From Desulfobacterales bacterium (GTDB lineage Bacteria > Desulfobacterota > Desulfobacteria > Desulfobacterales > JAOZSB01), in assembly GCA_029939895.1 (NCBI GenBank), contig JAOZSB010000005.1:1-38354 (forward strand): a stretch of DNA of 38,354 nt. The letters are read 5' to 3'. The position numbers were made by a program, and so were the translations under genes. This document shows positions 24,795 to 33,886 of the stretch, in pieces. How positions within the stretch are numbered: position 1 is the stretch's first letter; each line of letters opens with the position of its first letter. Under the pieces are notes generated by a model. The model did no database searches and had not been told where the DNA came from. It saw only the letters and a list, made by a program, of their open reading frames with translations.

Positions 24795-25793
24795 ATGAAC
24801 ACTAACTACATGTCTTCCCTCTTGGCAGTCTTGGCGCTGGCATTCGGAGCGTTCTTCCTGTCAAAGATACCGGGCCTTGATTGGTTTTTCGGGGTGATTG
24901 TACCCTACGCAGCCCTGGTTATCTTTGTTATAGGGTTCGTTACGAAAATTGCGGGTTGGGCGAAATCGGCTGTGCCATTCCCCATCGCAACCACTTGTGG
25001 CCAGCAAAAAACGCTGCCCTGGATTGAACCAAACAGGATTGACAACCCCTCCAATGGCTTCATGGTATTTATTAGAATGCTGCTTGAAGTCCTTTTGTTC
25101 AGGTCGCTTTTCAGGAACACCACAAACAATTTTGATGATGATAACAAGCTTATCTTCAAATGGGAAATCTGGCTTTGGCTTTTTGCCCTGATTTTTCATT
25201 ATTCATTCCTGGCGACCCTTGTAAGGCACTTGCGGTTTTTTATAGAACCCGTGCCCTTTGCAATTCGTCTTCTGGAACAAGTTGACGGGTTTTTTCAGAT
25301 TGGTGTACCTGGAATTTTTCTGTCGGGTATAGCCCTTCTTGGAGCTGTCATTTTTCTGTTGTCAAGAAGGATGCTGAACCCTCAGGTGAGGTACATTTCT
25401 CTGATTCAGGACTATTTTCCCCTTTTTCTTATTATCGGGATTGCAGGTACTGGAATTCTCATGCGTTATTTTGCAAAGGTGGATATCACAGCAATTAAAG
25501 CGCTGGCTATGGGCCTGGTCACCTTCCGTTTTAGCGTTGAACCCGGCATAGACGGCCTTTTTTTCGCACACCTTTTTCTTGTTTGTGTATTGCTTGCATA
25601 TTTTCCATTCAGCAAGCTCATGCATATGGCCGGCATCTTCCTTAGCCCCACCAGGAATATGGCTGCTAACACACGTGAGAAAAGATATGTGAATCCTTGG
25701 AACTACCCTGTGAAGGTACATACATACGACGAGTATGAGGAAGAATTCAGGGAAAAAATGATAGAGGCTGGATTGCCTGTTGAAAAGGAGTAA
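24795..25793 (+). CDS. dsrM: DsrM, cytochrome b subunit of the DsrMKJOP complex
   Basis: The start is the ATG at 24795 with AGAGGA upstream; the track ORF at 24645 wrongly overlaps the previous gene. The 332-residue protein has about six membrane helices and NarI-like heme-b features: His in FHYSFLATLVRHLRFF and in GLFFAHLF...LMHMAG. DsrM binds diheme b and takes electrons from menaquinol, passing them to DsrK. It lies 3 bp ahead of dsrK. It is a core component of sulfate respiration at the cytoplasmic membrane. Confidence 0.95.
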   Translation: MNTNYMSSLLAVLALAFGAFFLSKIPGLDWFFGVIVPYAALVIFVIGFVTKIAGWAKSAVPFPIATTCGQQKTLPWIEPNRIDNPSNGFMVFIRMLLEVLLFRSLFRNTTNNFDDDNKLIFKWEIWLWLFALIFHYSFLATLVRHLRFFIEPVPFAIRLLEQVDGFFQIGVPGIFLSGIALLGAVIFLLSRRMLNPQVRYISLIQDYFPLFLIIGIAGTGILMRYFAKVDITAIKALAMGLVTFRFSVEPGIDGLFFAHLFLVCVLLAYFPFSKLMHMAGIFLSPTRNMAANTREKRYVNPWNYPVKVHTYDEYEEEFREKMIEAGLPVEKE

Positions 25794-25796
25794 ATA

Positions 25797-27425
25797 ATGT
25801 CAGACCTTCCAAAAACAGACGAATTTCTGGGAAACATTGATCGGACTCCTCCCAAGACTAGCTGGATGGATACACCGATTGATATTCGGAAGGGGATGTA
25901 CTGCTACGCAGGAAATCCCAAAAGTCTTGATTATATAAGTCTTCCGAACGCAAGATCCTGGAACCCACTTGACGACGACTGGAAGCTGCCTGAAAACTGG
26001 CAGGAGATTATCTCCGAAGGTTTTAGGGAAAGGCTTGATAAGTTCCGTTCAGTCAAGATTTACATGGACATATGTGTAAGGTGCGGGGCATGCGCCGATA
26101 AGTGCCATTTTTTCATCGGTACCGGTGATCCAAAGAATATGCCGGTCGTAAGGGCCGAGCTGCTTCGTTCCGTCTATAGAAACGACTATACAAAAATTGG
26201 CAAGATGTTTGGTAAATGGGCTGGTGCAAGACCCATGACCCTGGAAGTACTAAAAGAATGGTGGTACTACCTCTTCCAGTGTACTGAATGCCGCAGATGC
26301 TCAGTTTTCTGTCCCTATGGAATTGATACTGCTGAAATTACCATATTCGGACGTGAGCTTCTCAATCTCATTGGTCTTAACATTGACTGGATAGCAACAC
26401 CGGCAGCCAACTGCTACAGAACAGGTAACCATCTTGGTATTCAGCCTCATGCCTTTAAGGACATGATAGATTTTTTCGTTGAAGACATAGAAGAAGTTAC
26501 TGGCGTACTGGTTGAGCCGTCTTTTAACGAAAAGGGTGCTGATGTCCTCTTTATTACCCCTTCTGGTGATGTTTTTGCCGATCCTGGCACATACACAGCA
26601 ATGGGCTACCTGATACTGTTCCATTATCTCAAATCTAAGGGACTCAAGGTCACCTGGAGTACATACGCTTCCGAGGGTGGCAACTTTGGTTTCTTTACAT
26701 CCCATGAGATGATGAAAAGGCTCAACTCCAAAATGTACATGGAGGCCAAGAGGCTTGGTGTTAAATGGATTCTTGGTGGAGAATGCGGTCACATGTGGCG
26801 GGTTATCACCCAGTACATGGCAACCATGAATGGCCCTGCTGACTTTCTGGAAACCCCGGTTTCCCCGATTACAGGCACAAGGTTCGAGCATGCATCATCC
26901 ACAAAGATGATACACATTGCTGAATTCATGGCTGACTTGATAAAACATGGCGAGTTGGATCTTGATCCTACAAGGAACGATCATCTTAATGTGACATTCC
27001 ACGATTCATGCAACACATCCAGAGGCATGGGAATGTTTGAGGAACCAAGGTACGTTCTGAAGAGTGTTTGTAATAACTTTTTTGAAATGCCTGCGAATAC
27101 AATTAAAGAACAGACCTTCTGCTGCGGCAGTGGTTCTGGCCTGAACGCAGGTGAAAATATGGAACTCAGGATGGCTGGCGGACTCCCCAGGGGTAACGCT
27201 ATCAAGCATGTCCATGAAAAAAATGATGTCAATATGGTTGCCTGTGTTTGCGCTATCGACAGGGCGGCACTTCCGACTTTGATTGACTACTGGGTTCCGG
27301 GTGTTGATGTCACAGGGCTTACCGAGCTTGTAGCGAATGCCCTGATAATGCCTGGCGAGAATGCGAGAACGACAAACCTGCGTTTTGAAGATCTGCCGGG
27401 AAGGGAGGAAGAGTCTGATGAATGA
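25797..27425 (+). CDS. dsrK: DsrK, HdrD-like iron-sulfur subunit
   Basis: The 542-residue cytoplasmic subunit has two 4Fe-4S ferredoxin motifs, CVRCGACADKC (Cys93, 96, 99, 103) and CTECRRCSVFC (Cys162, 165, 168, 172). The C-terminal cysteine-rich CCG-type region of heterodisulfide reductase HdrD has GGECGH, FHDSCNTSRG, FCCGSGSG and ACVCA. DsrK is thought to reduce the DsrC trisulfide formed during sulfite reduction, linking the quinone pool to sulfite reduction. Its end overlaps the start of dsrJ by 8 nt, so the genes are translationally coupled. Confidence 0.96.
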   Translation: MSDLPKTDEFLGNIDRTPPKTSWMDTPIDIRKGMYCYAGNPKSLDYISLPNARSWNPLDDDWKLPENWQEIISEGFRERLDKFRSVKIYMDICVRCGACADKCHFFIGTGDPKNMPVVRAELLRSVYRNDYTKIGKMFGKWAGARPMTLEVLKEWWYYLFQCTECRRCSVFCPYGIDTAEITIFGRELLNLIGLNIDWIATPAANCYRTGNHLGIQPHAFKDMIDFFVEDIEEVTGVLVEPSFNEKGADVLFITPSGDVFADPGTYTAMGYLILFHYLKSKGLKVTWSTYASEGGNFGFFTSHEMMKRLNSKMYMEAKRLGVKWILGGECGHMWRVITQYMATMNGPADFLETPVSPITGTRFEHASSTKMIHIAEFMADLIKHGELDLDPTRNDHLNVTFHDSCNTSRGMGMFEEPRYVLKSVCNNFFEMPANTIKEQTFCCGSGSGLNAGENMELRMAGGLPRGNAIKHVHEKNDVNMVACVCAIDRAALPTLIDYWVPGVDVTGLTELVANALIMPGENARTTNLRFEDLPGREEESDE

Positions 27426-27810
27426 TAAGGGCATTATTTTTACAGGTGTGGTTGTTTTTCTGCTGATTGTAGCTTTCCCGATATGGTACAATGTTGGCAA
27501 GGCAGCGCCATTACCGCAAGTAGAGTATACCGATAAGGCAAAGGCCGCAGGAGCATGCGTTTATGAAAAGGAGTACATGAAACGCGAGCATATGCAAGTT
27601 CTTGACGATTGGCGCCATGATGTTGTCCGTAACGGTAACCGGGTTTTTGTTAACGAGAAGGGCAAAGAATTTAACATGAGCCTTTCCAATACCTGCCTTG
27701 ATTGCCATTCCAACAAGGATAAATTTTGTGACAGGTGTCATACCTACGCATCTGTTGATCCTTACTGTTGGGACTGCCATATAGATAACCCGAAGGAGAC
27801 TAAAAAATGA
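27418..27810 (+). CDS. dsrJ: DsrJ, triheme periplasmic cytochrome c
   Basis: The start is the ATG at 27418 with GGAGG 9 nt before it; the track ORF starts 57 bp too early. The 130-residue protein has an uncleaved N-terminal membrane anchor (~6-24) and three CxxCH heme sites (CLDCH Cys93, CDRCH Cys104, CWDCH Cys117). A Cys at 47 in GACVYEKEYM lies in the region where family members have an unusual Cys/His heme ligand. DsrJ faces the periplasm and receives or donates electrons to the OP module. Confidence 0.96.
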   Translation: MNDKGIIFTGVVVFLLIVAFPIWYNVGKAAPLPQVEYTDKAKAAGACVYEKEYMKREHMQVLDDWRHDVVRNGNRVFVNEKGKEFNMSLSNTCLDCHSNKDKFCDRCHTYASVDPYCWDCHIDNPKETKK

Positions 27811-28592
27811 AAAGCAGTAGAAGAGGTTTTCTGAAAATAACGGGGGCTACGGCAGTGGGACTCGGATCCATGCAAGTGGCTGGTTCTTTTGCATCGTCGG
27901 GCACGGATGATTCTGTGGCTACAAAGACTTCGAAAAACTCAGCTGCACTTACAGCCAAACACTGGGCCATGGTTATTGATACACGTAAGTTCCATTCAGC
28001 CGAGGATCTCGAGCCTATGATTGAGGCATGCGACAAGGCTCATAATATCCCAAAACATGATGATAAAAATCACGAGATCAAGTGGTTATGGAAAGATGAA
28101 TTCAAGCATGTATTCCCAACCATTGATGACACTTACCTTAACGACAGGATAAAGCACCTTCCCTTTCTTGTTCTTTGCAATCATTGTGAAGAGCCTGCCT
28201 GTTGCAGGGCTTGCCCTACCCAGGCGACCTTTAAAAGGGATGACGGAATAGTCCTTATGGACTTCCACAGATGCATTGGGTGTCGTTTCTGCATGGCGGC
28301 CTGTCCATACGGTTCAAGGAGTTTCAACTTCAAGGATCCACGGCCTGCTATTAAACACATGAACCCTGAGTTTCCAACACGCATGATGGGCGTGGTCGAA
28401 AAATGTAATTTCTGCGCTGAAAGGCTCGCTGTTGGCAAAATGCCAGCTTGTGTTGAGGCTTCCAAAGGTGCAATCCTTTTTGGTGACCTGAAGGACTCTG
28501 AATCTAATGTCAGAAAGGCCCTGAAGGAAAACTATACAATTCGCCGTAAACTTCAGCTGGGCGCAAGCCCCGCAGTTTACTACATAGTATGA
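27807..28592 (+). CDS. dsrO: DsrO, periplasmic ferredoxin-type subunit
   Basis: The 261-residue protein starts with a Tat signal peptide (SRRGFLK, twin Arg at 5-6). It is followed by four cysteine groups of 4Fe-4S type (CNHCEEPACCRACP, CIGCRFCMAACPYG, CNFC..., and C near ACVEAS). It resembles the beta subunit of respiratory molybdoenzymes. DsrO links DsrJ to the quinone-interacting DsrP. The ATG overlaps the dsrJ stop as ATGA. Confidence 0.96.
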   Translation: MKSSRRGFLKITGATAVGLGSMQVAGSFASSGTDDSVATKTSKNSAALTAKHWAMVIDTRKFHSAEDLEPMIEACDKAHNIPKHDDKNHEIKWLWKDEFKHVFPTIDDTYLNDRIKHLPFLVLCNHCEEPACCRACPTQATFKRDDGIVLMDFHRCIGCRFCMAACPYGSRSFNFKDPRPAIKHMNPEFPTRMMGVVEKCNFCAERLAVGKMPACVEASKGAILFGDLKDSESNVRKALKENYTIRRKLQLGASPAVYYIV

Positions 28593-28599
28593 GGTGATT

Positions 28600-29760
28600 A
28601 TGCTTGAATTATCTATTAAAGGCTCAAAAAAATACTACGGATTGCTGACCATCCTGGCAGGCATTGCCGGCATAGGTGTTCTGTTCTTTCTTTACCAGCT
28701 CAAAGAGGGGCTGGGAATAACAGGTATGACAAGAGACGTGTCGTGGGGCTTTTATATCGCCAATTTCACCTATCTTGTCGGAGTGGCAGCAGGTGGTGTT
28801 ATGGTGGTGCTTCCTTACTACCTCCACGATTATAAGGCTTTTGGAAAGATTACGATTCTTGGTGAATTTTTAGCTATCGGTGCTATCGTAATGTGTCTTA
28901 CCTTTGTCCTTGTAGATCTTGGCCAACCCATGAGAATACTTAATGTCTGGATTTATCCATCCCCCAACTCGGTGCTGTTTTACGATACCATTGTGCTGTT
29001 CGGCTACCTGGTTCTCAACCTTGTGATTGGGTGGAACGTGTTGCAGGCCGAAAGGAATGGGACACATTATCAGAAATGGTTAAAACCGGTTATTATTCTT
29101 TCAATACCATGGGCAATCAGTATCCATACTGTTACAGCATTTCTTTTCTGCGGACTTCCAGGCAGGGGTTTCTGGCTCACGGCTGTACTCGCCCCCAGAT
29201 TCCTGGCCTCTGCATTTGCAGCGGGGCCTTCCTTATTGATTCTTTTGTGCCTTCTGTTAAAAAAGTTCACGAAATTTGATCCAGGCAAAGAACAGATACA
29301 GACTCTTTCAAAGATTGTCTGTTACGCCATTATTATCAATGTGTTTTTCTTTCTTTGTGAAGTGTTTGTCGCTTTTTACAGCAACATACCCGAACACATG
29401 GATCATATCACATACCTTTTTATGGGACTCCATGGACACGGTGTTCTTGTACCCTGGATGTGGGCCTCTGCCATTTTTATGCTTACTGGTATCATTTTGC
29501 TTGTGGTTCCAGCATTGCGAAGAAATGAGACCACACTTATCATTGCCTGTGTAGTGATTATTGTTGGTACCTGGATCGACAAGGGGCTTGGTATGATTTC
29601 CGGTGGATTCGTACCTAACCCCCTTCATCATGTTAGCGAATATGTGCCAACATTTCCAGAAATCGTTATAACTCTGGGTATTTATGCAATCGGTGCACTT
29701 GCTATCACTGTGCTGTTTAAGATGGCAGTAAGCGTGAAGGAAGAAGTCGGCTCTGCATGA
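28600..29760 (+). CDS. dsrP: DsrP, NrfD-like membrane subunit
   Basis: The start is set at the ATG at 28600, with GAGGTG just upstream, not the GTG at 28594. The 386-residue protein has about ten membrane helices of the NrfD/PsrC fold and is thought to interact with menaquinone. It is the last gene of the operon and is followed by a perfect-stem terminator. Confidence 0.95.
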   Translation: MLELSIKGSKKYYGLLTILAGIAGIGVLFFLYQLKEGLGITGMTRDVSWGFYIANFTYLVGVAAGGVMVVLPYYLHDYKAFGKITILGEFLAIGAIVMCLTFVLVDLGQPMRILNVWIYPSPNSVLFYDTIVLFGYLVLNLVIGWNVLQAERNGTHYQKWLKPVIILSIPWAISIHTVTAFLFCGLPGRGFWLTAVLAPRFLASAFAAGPSLLILLCLLLKKFTKFDPGKEQIQTLSKIVCYAIIINVFFFLCEVFVAFYSNIPEHMDHITYLFMGLHGHGVLVPWMWASAIFMLTGIILLVVPALRRNETTLIIACVVIIVGTWIDKGLGMISGGFVPNPLHHVSEYVPTFPEIVITLGIYAIGALAITVLFKMAVSVKEEVGSA

Positions 29761-29814
29761 TTTTATTTAGCCGATCATGATGAAGTATCAAATTAGTCCC
29801 AATATTTTGTAATT

Positions 29815-29845
29815 AAAAAAACCCGTCCGCAAGGACGGGTTTTTG
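29815..29845 (+). terminator. Rho-independent terminator of the dsr operon
   Basis: ACCCGTCC-GCAA-GGACGGGT is an 8-bp stem with a GCAA tetraloop, followed by TTTT and preceded by an A run. Confidence 0.92.
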
Positions 29846-30059
29846 TACATACAGCCCCCGTTGCGCTCCTCTTAAAAGTAAGATACCCCAACGCAGATAC
29901 ACTAATAATTAGAAGTTTTTAAGGTTCTTCTGATCTATCAAATCATATATTTTCGGTCACTGAAAATAGTGGTCATACTGCATAAATATGAAATTACTTT
30001 ATCTTGATTCGTTTTCATATTAATAAACTATGAAATTTCAATAATAATTCAATTATAAC
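29846..30059. other. Non-coding AT-rich region after the dsr operon
   Basis: No gene or strong hairpin is seen before the promoter at 30060. Confidence 0.4.
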
Positions 30060-30088
30060 TTGACAGCGGCCATGATTTATTGTATATA
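30060..30088 (+). promoter_or_regulatory. Sigma-70-type promoter of the PilZ gene
   Basis: TTGACA (30060-30065), a 17-bp spacer and TATATA (30083-30088). The leader to the gene is about 137 nt, long for a 124-residue protein, with no recognisable riboswitch. Confidence 0.6.
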
Positions 30089-30231
30089 AAAATAACTGGT
30101 TAGGAAAATATATTTTCATTTTACATTTAGCGATATTCTAAAAAAAAACAGCCTTTAAATAAGTTTGCAAGATTAAGATATTTTTATATAAATAAAGAAG
30201 TATGACACCCTCTTACAGGAAAGGAAGCGTC

Positions 30232-30606
30232 ATGGGAACTTTTATGGATAAAATAAAGAACTTTTTTAGCAATGAGCGCAACGAAGATAGATTTGAGCTT
30301 AAAGGTGATGTTGCAGTTGAGGTTCTGATTAAAAGTAAAACTGTTGAGTGTGAAATTATAGACATGAGCATAGGTGGGATATGTATTATTTCCGACGACG
30401 AATCCATTGACGATGCTGATGCCCTTACGATAAACTGTAATGAATTTGTGATTGACTTGCCATGCAGTGTTGCTGGAAAAAAAGATAATAAGTTTTTTAT
30501 ATGTTTTGATGCTCTTAACTCTGAGACGGAAAGCAAGCTGGACCAGTTTTTAACAAAATATGCAGACACAGGTGCTGCCGGTATCCCAGGAATCGGGACA
30601 CTGTAA
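30232..30606 (+). CDS. Stand-alone PilZ-domain protein (c-di-GMP receptor)
   Basis: The start is set at ATG 30232 (MGTFMDKIKNFF) with AGGAAG 6 nt upstream; the track ATG at 30202 has no such site. The 124-residue protein has the two PilZ c-di-GMP motifs: RxxxR as RNEDR (~residues 16-20) and D/NxSxxG as DMSIGG (~residues 45-50). A PilZ domain with no effector domain binds c-di-GMP and acts on a partner. The target is unknown, and no cyclase or flagellar gene is adjacent. Confidence 0.85.
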   Translation: MGTFMDKIKNFFSNERNEDRFELKGDVAVEVLIKSKTVECEIIDMSIGGICIISDDESIDDADALTINCNEFVIDLPCSVAGKKDNKFFICFDALNSETESKLDQFLTKYADTGAAGIPGIGTL

Positions 30607-31197
30607 GCTGGAACTTTGTACGGTTTTAGATTTTACTGTGATTATTTAAAAACTTAATTTCATGCAGTATGACACTGGTTATTGCTCATCAGGAATTATT
30701 TAGATATTGAACAATTGCTTTGGGCGGTATTGTTTGTCTGCTGAAACTTTTTCGATCAAATTGCATTACGAAGTGTTTTTGCTTGTAGTGTTGGCTTTCT
30801 TTTGCCATAAAATCGACGATTGATCGGATTTACACCAGGATGCTGAAATCTGTCAGAATTGGTTTTTGTAGATTTAGCCCTTTTTTAAAATTTTGTTTAT
30901 GATGCTCATAAAGAATTTCCAATAAATCCCCTTCATTTGAATTTGTTCCATATTTAGAATTATTTGCCATAAAGTCAGGCTCTTTCGGGCAGATAAGTAT
31001 TGTCATATCTGTGGTTTTCCATTCTAAAAACAGGACAATAATATTGATTTTGACTTGAAAAGGGCATGTGCAGGAAAAATAATTTACATGTTTTTGAAAC
31101 AAGTCAAAACAGTTCTTGATTAGCTCAGACAATCTTGTTAGTATTTAAGGTTAATTAGAAATGTAAAAAAACATTATTAATAGTTTTGGAGTTTGAG
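30607..31197. other. Region without a supported gene
   Basis: A 100-residue minus ORF (30830-31132) starts only with TTG, has no ribosome-binding site and no recognised motif, so I do not call it. No hairpin terminator is seen after the PilZ gene and no good promoter before the peptidase gene. Confidence 0.35.
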
Positions 31198-32568
31198 TTG
31201 AAGAAAAAAGATAATAAAAAGGGACTTCGTATCATTTTGGCGATTACTTCACTTGTTTTTATATTTATCGTCATTTTTGTTGTGATCAGGCTGGAGGGTG
31301 AAAAGCCAGTATTCGAATTCCAGCCAAATAACGTCATTTTTGGAACCCAAACACAGGTAACCCTTTTAGTAGGTGATAAAAAAAGTGGCCTGAAAAAAGT
31401 CTGGGTTGCATTAAAAACAGAAGGTAAGGAAATTCCTCTTCTTGAAAAAGACTATGAAGGATCTTTTATCAACGGTGGGAGCGGTGTGCATGACGATGTT
31501 CTCACCTTGACATTCGAACCCGGTAAAATTGGGATCAATGATGGTACTGCTGTAATTCGCATAGCTGTAACGGATTATTCCTGGAAGGGATTTTTAAAAG
31601 GAAACGTGGCCTATGCAGAAAAGGGCATAGTCGTAGATACAAAAAAACCTGTTATTAACGTACTTTCGAAAAACCATTATATCAGTCCGGGTGGAACCGC
31701 TCTGGCTATCTACACACTTTCAGAAAAATGTTCAAAACACGGAGTAGTGGTGGATGGAGAATTGTTTCCAGGGCATTCTGGTTATTTTAAGGATAAGAAT
31801 AAATATATTTCTTTTTTTGCTCTGGGCCATGCAAAGGGAAAAAACACACCCATTCATTTAAAAGCAGTTGATGTTGCAGGCAATGATGCCAAAATTGGCT
31901 TTAACTATTATGTTAAAAGAAAACGATTTAAAAAAGATGTAATTAATCTGCCACTGAGTTTTCTCAACAGAAAACTTCCATCCTTTGACGTGGAGGTACC
32001 GGAAAGCTCTGGTGATAAGAAAATTGCAAAATTCGTTTTAATAAATAACAAGCTAAGAAAAGAAAACTATCTGACTTTTGTTTCCGTGACTAAAACTACA
32101 GATAAAATTTTGCATTGGAAGGGCCGCTTTGAAAGACTTCCAAAATCTGCAAGAAGAGCCAGTTTTGCGGATCACAGGGAATACCGGTACAAAGGCAAAA
32201 AAATTGATGAGCAGTTTCACATGGGTATTGATTTGGCATCAAATTCTAACTCGCCGATTCCGGCCGGCAACAGTGGAAGGATTGCCCTTGCCGGGGATGT
32301 GGGGATTTATGGCCGCACCGTAGTCATTGACCACGGTTTTGGCCTCTTTAGTATGTACGCCCACATGAGTTCCGTAATGGTGAAACAGGGCGATATTGTC
32401 AAAAAAGGAGATGTGATAGGAAAAACTGGAAGTACTGGTCTTGCAGGAGGTGATCATCTCCATTACTCTATGATTGTACACGACACCTTTGTAAACCCTG
32501 TTGAATGGTGGGACGCAAAGTGGATAAAAAATAATGTGACATCTAAACTCAATGCTTATAAGGAATAA
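31198..32568 (+). CDS. Membrane-anchored M23-family peptidase
   Basis: The start is placed at the TTG at 31198 with GGAG 6 nt upstream; the track's TTG at 31186 is less well placed. The 456-residue protein has a membrane anchor near residues 10-28, a periplasmic region of ~270 residues rich in beta strands, and a C-terminal LytM/M23 domain (from ~340). Zinc ligands are seen: HMGIDLA and GDHLHYS. Family members hydrolyse peptidoglycan cross-links or, when divergent, regulate other hydrolases; here the ligands are intact. The long N-terminal region has no recognised domain. Confidence 0.9.
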   Translation: MKKKDNKKGLRIILAITSLVFIFIVIFVVIRLEGEKPVFEFQPNNVIFGTQTQVTLLVGDKKSGLKKVWVALKTEGKEIPLLEKDYEGSFINGGSGVHDDVLTLTFEPGKIGINDGTAVIRIAVTDYSWKGFLKGNVAYAEKGIVVDTKKPVINVLSKNHYISPGGTALAIYTLSEKCSKHGVVVDGELFPGHSGYFKDKNKYISFFALGHAKGKNTPIHLKAVDVAGNDAKIGFNYYVKRKRFKKDVINLPLSFLNRKLPSFDVEVPESSGDKKIAKFVLINNKLRKENYLTFVSVTKTTDKILHWKGRFERLPKSARRASFADHREYRYKGKKIDEQFHMGIDLASNSNSPIPAGNSGRIALAGDVGIYGRTVVIDHGFGLFSMYAHMSSVMVKQGDIVKKGDVIGKTGSTGLAGGDHLHYSMIVHDTFVNPVEWWDAKWIKNNVTSKLNAYKE

Positions 32569-32634
32569 GCATTCATTTATAAAGCAGCCCCATAGGGGTT
32601 TGCAAAAATGAAGAATAATAAAGAGAGGACTCTA

Positions 32635-33804
32635 ATGAGCGATTTCAGAATCAATAAAACATTTCAAGAAATTAACGAAAAAATTAAAAAAGGTGAGGCA
32701 GTCGTTGTCACGGCTGATGAGATGATCAGGATTGTCAAAGAACACGGGCCTGTTGATGCAGCATCAAGCGTGGACGTGGTTACAACCGGCACCTTTGCGC
32801 CAATGTGTTCATCTGGGGCTTTTATAAATTTTGGTCATACCCAGCCAACAATAAAGGCCTCGAAGGTATGGATGAATAATGTACCTGCTTACTCTGGTCT
32901 AGCTGCTGTTGATTGCTACGTCGGGGTTACTGAGCCGTGTGAGGATGATCCTCTGAATAAAAAGCATCCTGGCGAATTCAATTATGGTGGTGGTCATGTA
33001 ATTGAAGATCTTGTTGCAGGAAAAGATGTGCACCTGAAAGCAACTGCTTATGGGACAGACTGCTATCCCAACAGGGCAGCTGAAAAAACATTAAATATTA
33101 AAGATCTGCCATATGCGGTTCTAACAAATCCCAGAAACGCCTATCAGAACTACAATTGTGCTATTAATATGGCTAAGAAAATAAAATATACCTACATGGG
33201 TGTGTTAAAGCCGAAAATGGGCAATGCAAATTACTGCTCAGCTGGCCAGTTATCCCCGCTTTTTAACGACCCTTTGTATAAAACAATAGGGCTTGGAACC
33301 AGAATTTTTCTTGGCGGTGCCCAGGGCTACGTTACATGGCAGGGTACCCAGCATGCTCCTGGCAAGGAAAGGACACCAAAGGGTGCACCTTTATCGCCTT
33401 CAGGTACCATTTTTGTGATGGGTGACATGAAGGAGATGAACTCAAGATGGCTCAGGGGGATAAGTCTTATAGGATATGGTTCGTCTTTGGCTGTGGGGCT
33501 TGGCATCCCAATTCCAATACTTAACGAGGGTATGGCTGAATATACTGGAGTTTCTGATGATGAACTTTTTACGCAGATCGTTGATTACGGGAACGATTAC
33601 CCTGCTGGTTTGGCAAAGTCCCTTGGGCAGGTCAGCTATGCACAGCTAAAAAGCGGATCTATCGATTTTAATGGAACCCAGATTCCTACTGTTCCCCTTT
33701 CGAGTATCGTCATGGCAAGGGAAATTGCAGGGATTTTAAAAGACTGGATTGCCAATGGAGATTTTCTCCTGGGCGAACCTCAGTTTACGCTTCCAACAGC
33801 ATAA
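32635..33804 (+). CDS. COG1900/DUF39 homocysteine-forming sulfur-incorporation protein
   Basis: The start is ATG 32635 (MSDFRINK) with GAGAGG upstream. This family makes homocysteine from aspartate semialdehyde and a sulfur source, bypassing the usual O-acyl-homoserine route; this was shown for archaeal and deltaproteobacterial relatives. The 389-residue protein keeps two candidate conserved cysteines, C58 (APMCSSGAF) and C143 (TDCYPNR). It has no CBS domain, unlike the archaeal type. The usual ferredoxin/NIL partner is not in the window. A small hairpin (CCCC-ATA-GGGG, 32588-32598) lies just upstream. Confidence 0.88.
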   Translation: MSDFRINKTFQEINEKIKKGEAVVVTADEMIRIVKEHGPVDAASSVDVVTTGTFAPMCSSGAFINFGHTQPTIKASKVWMNNVPAYSGLAAVDCYVGVTEPCEDDPLNKKHPGEFNYGGGHVIEDLVAGKDVHLKATAYGTDCYPNRAAEKTLNIKDLPYAVLTNPRNAYQNYNCAINMAKKIKYTYMGVLKPKMGNANYCSAGQLSPLFNDPLYKTIGLGTRIFLGGAQGYVTWQGTQHAPGKERTPKGAPLSPSGTIFVMGDMKEMNSRWLRGISLIGYGSSLAVGLGIPIPILNEGMAEYTGVSDDELFTQIVDYGNDYPAGLAKSLGQVSYAQLKSGSIDFNGTQIPTVPLSSIVMAREIAGILKDWIANGDFLLGEPQFTLPTA

Positions 33805-33810
33805 AATTTT

Positions 33811-33848
33811 TTGGTTTATCTCTTTAAAAAATCACAGAGATAAACCAA
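33811..33848. repeat. Perfect 13-bp inverted repeat between the COG1900 gene and lepB
   Basis: TTGGTTTATCTCT (33811-33823) and AGAGATAAACCAA (33836-33848) are perfectly complementary around a 12-nt loop. No T run follows on the plus strand, so a standard terminator is not shown. It may be a processing or attenuation hairpin in the leader of lepB. Confidence 0.7.
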
Positions 33849-33886
33849 TTAAATATAAGAAATTCTTTAGAAAGGTTTTACTGGAT

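Noticed and set aside
24757-24797. ACTTTATTGAGAGG before dsrM as a 3' half of the motif
   Set aside because: The TTTATTG part matches, but the preceding hairpin (CCGC-AAAT-GCGG) and the 5' block do not. Treated as an ordinary ribosome-binding site.
30830-31132. 100-residue ORF on the minus strand
   Set aside because: It starts only with TTG, lacks a ribosome-binding site and shows no motif; not enough to call a gene.
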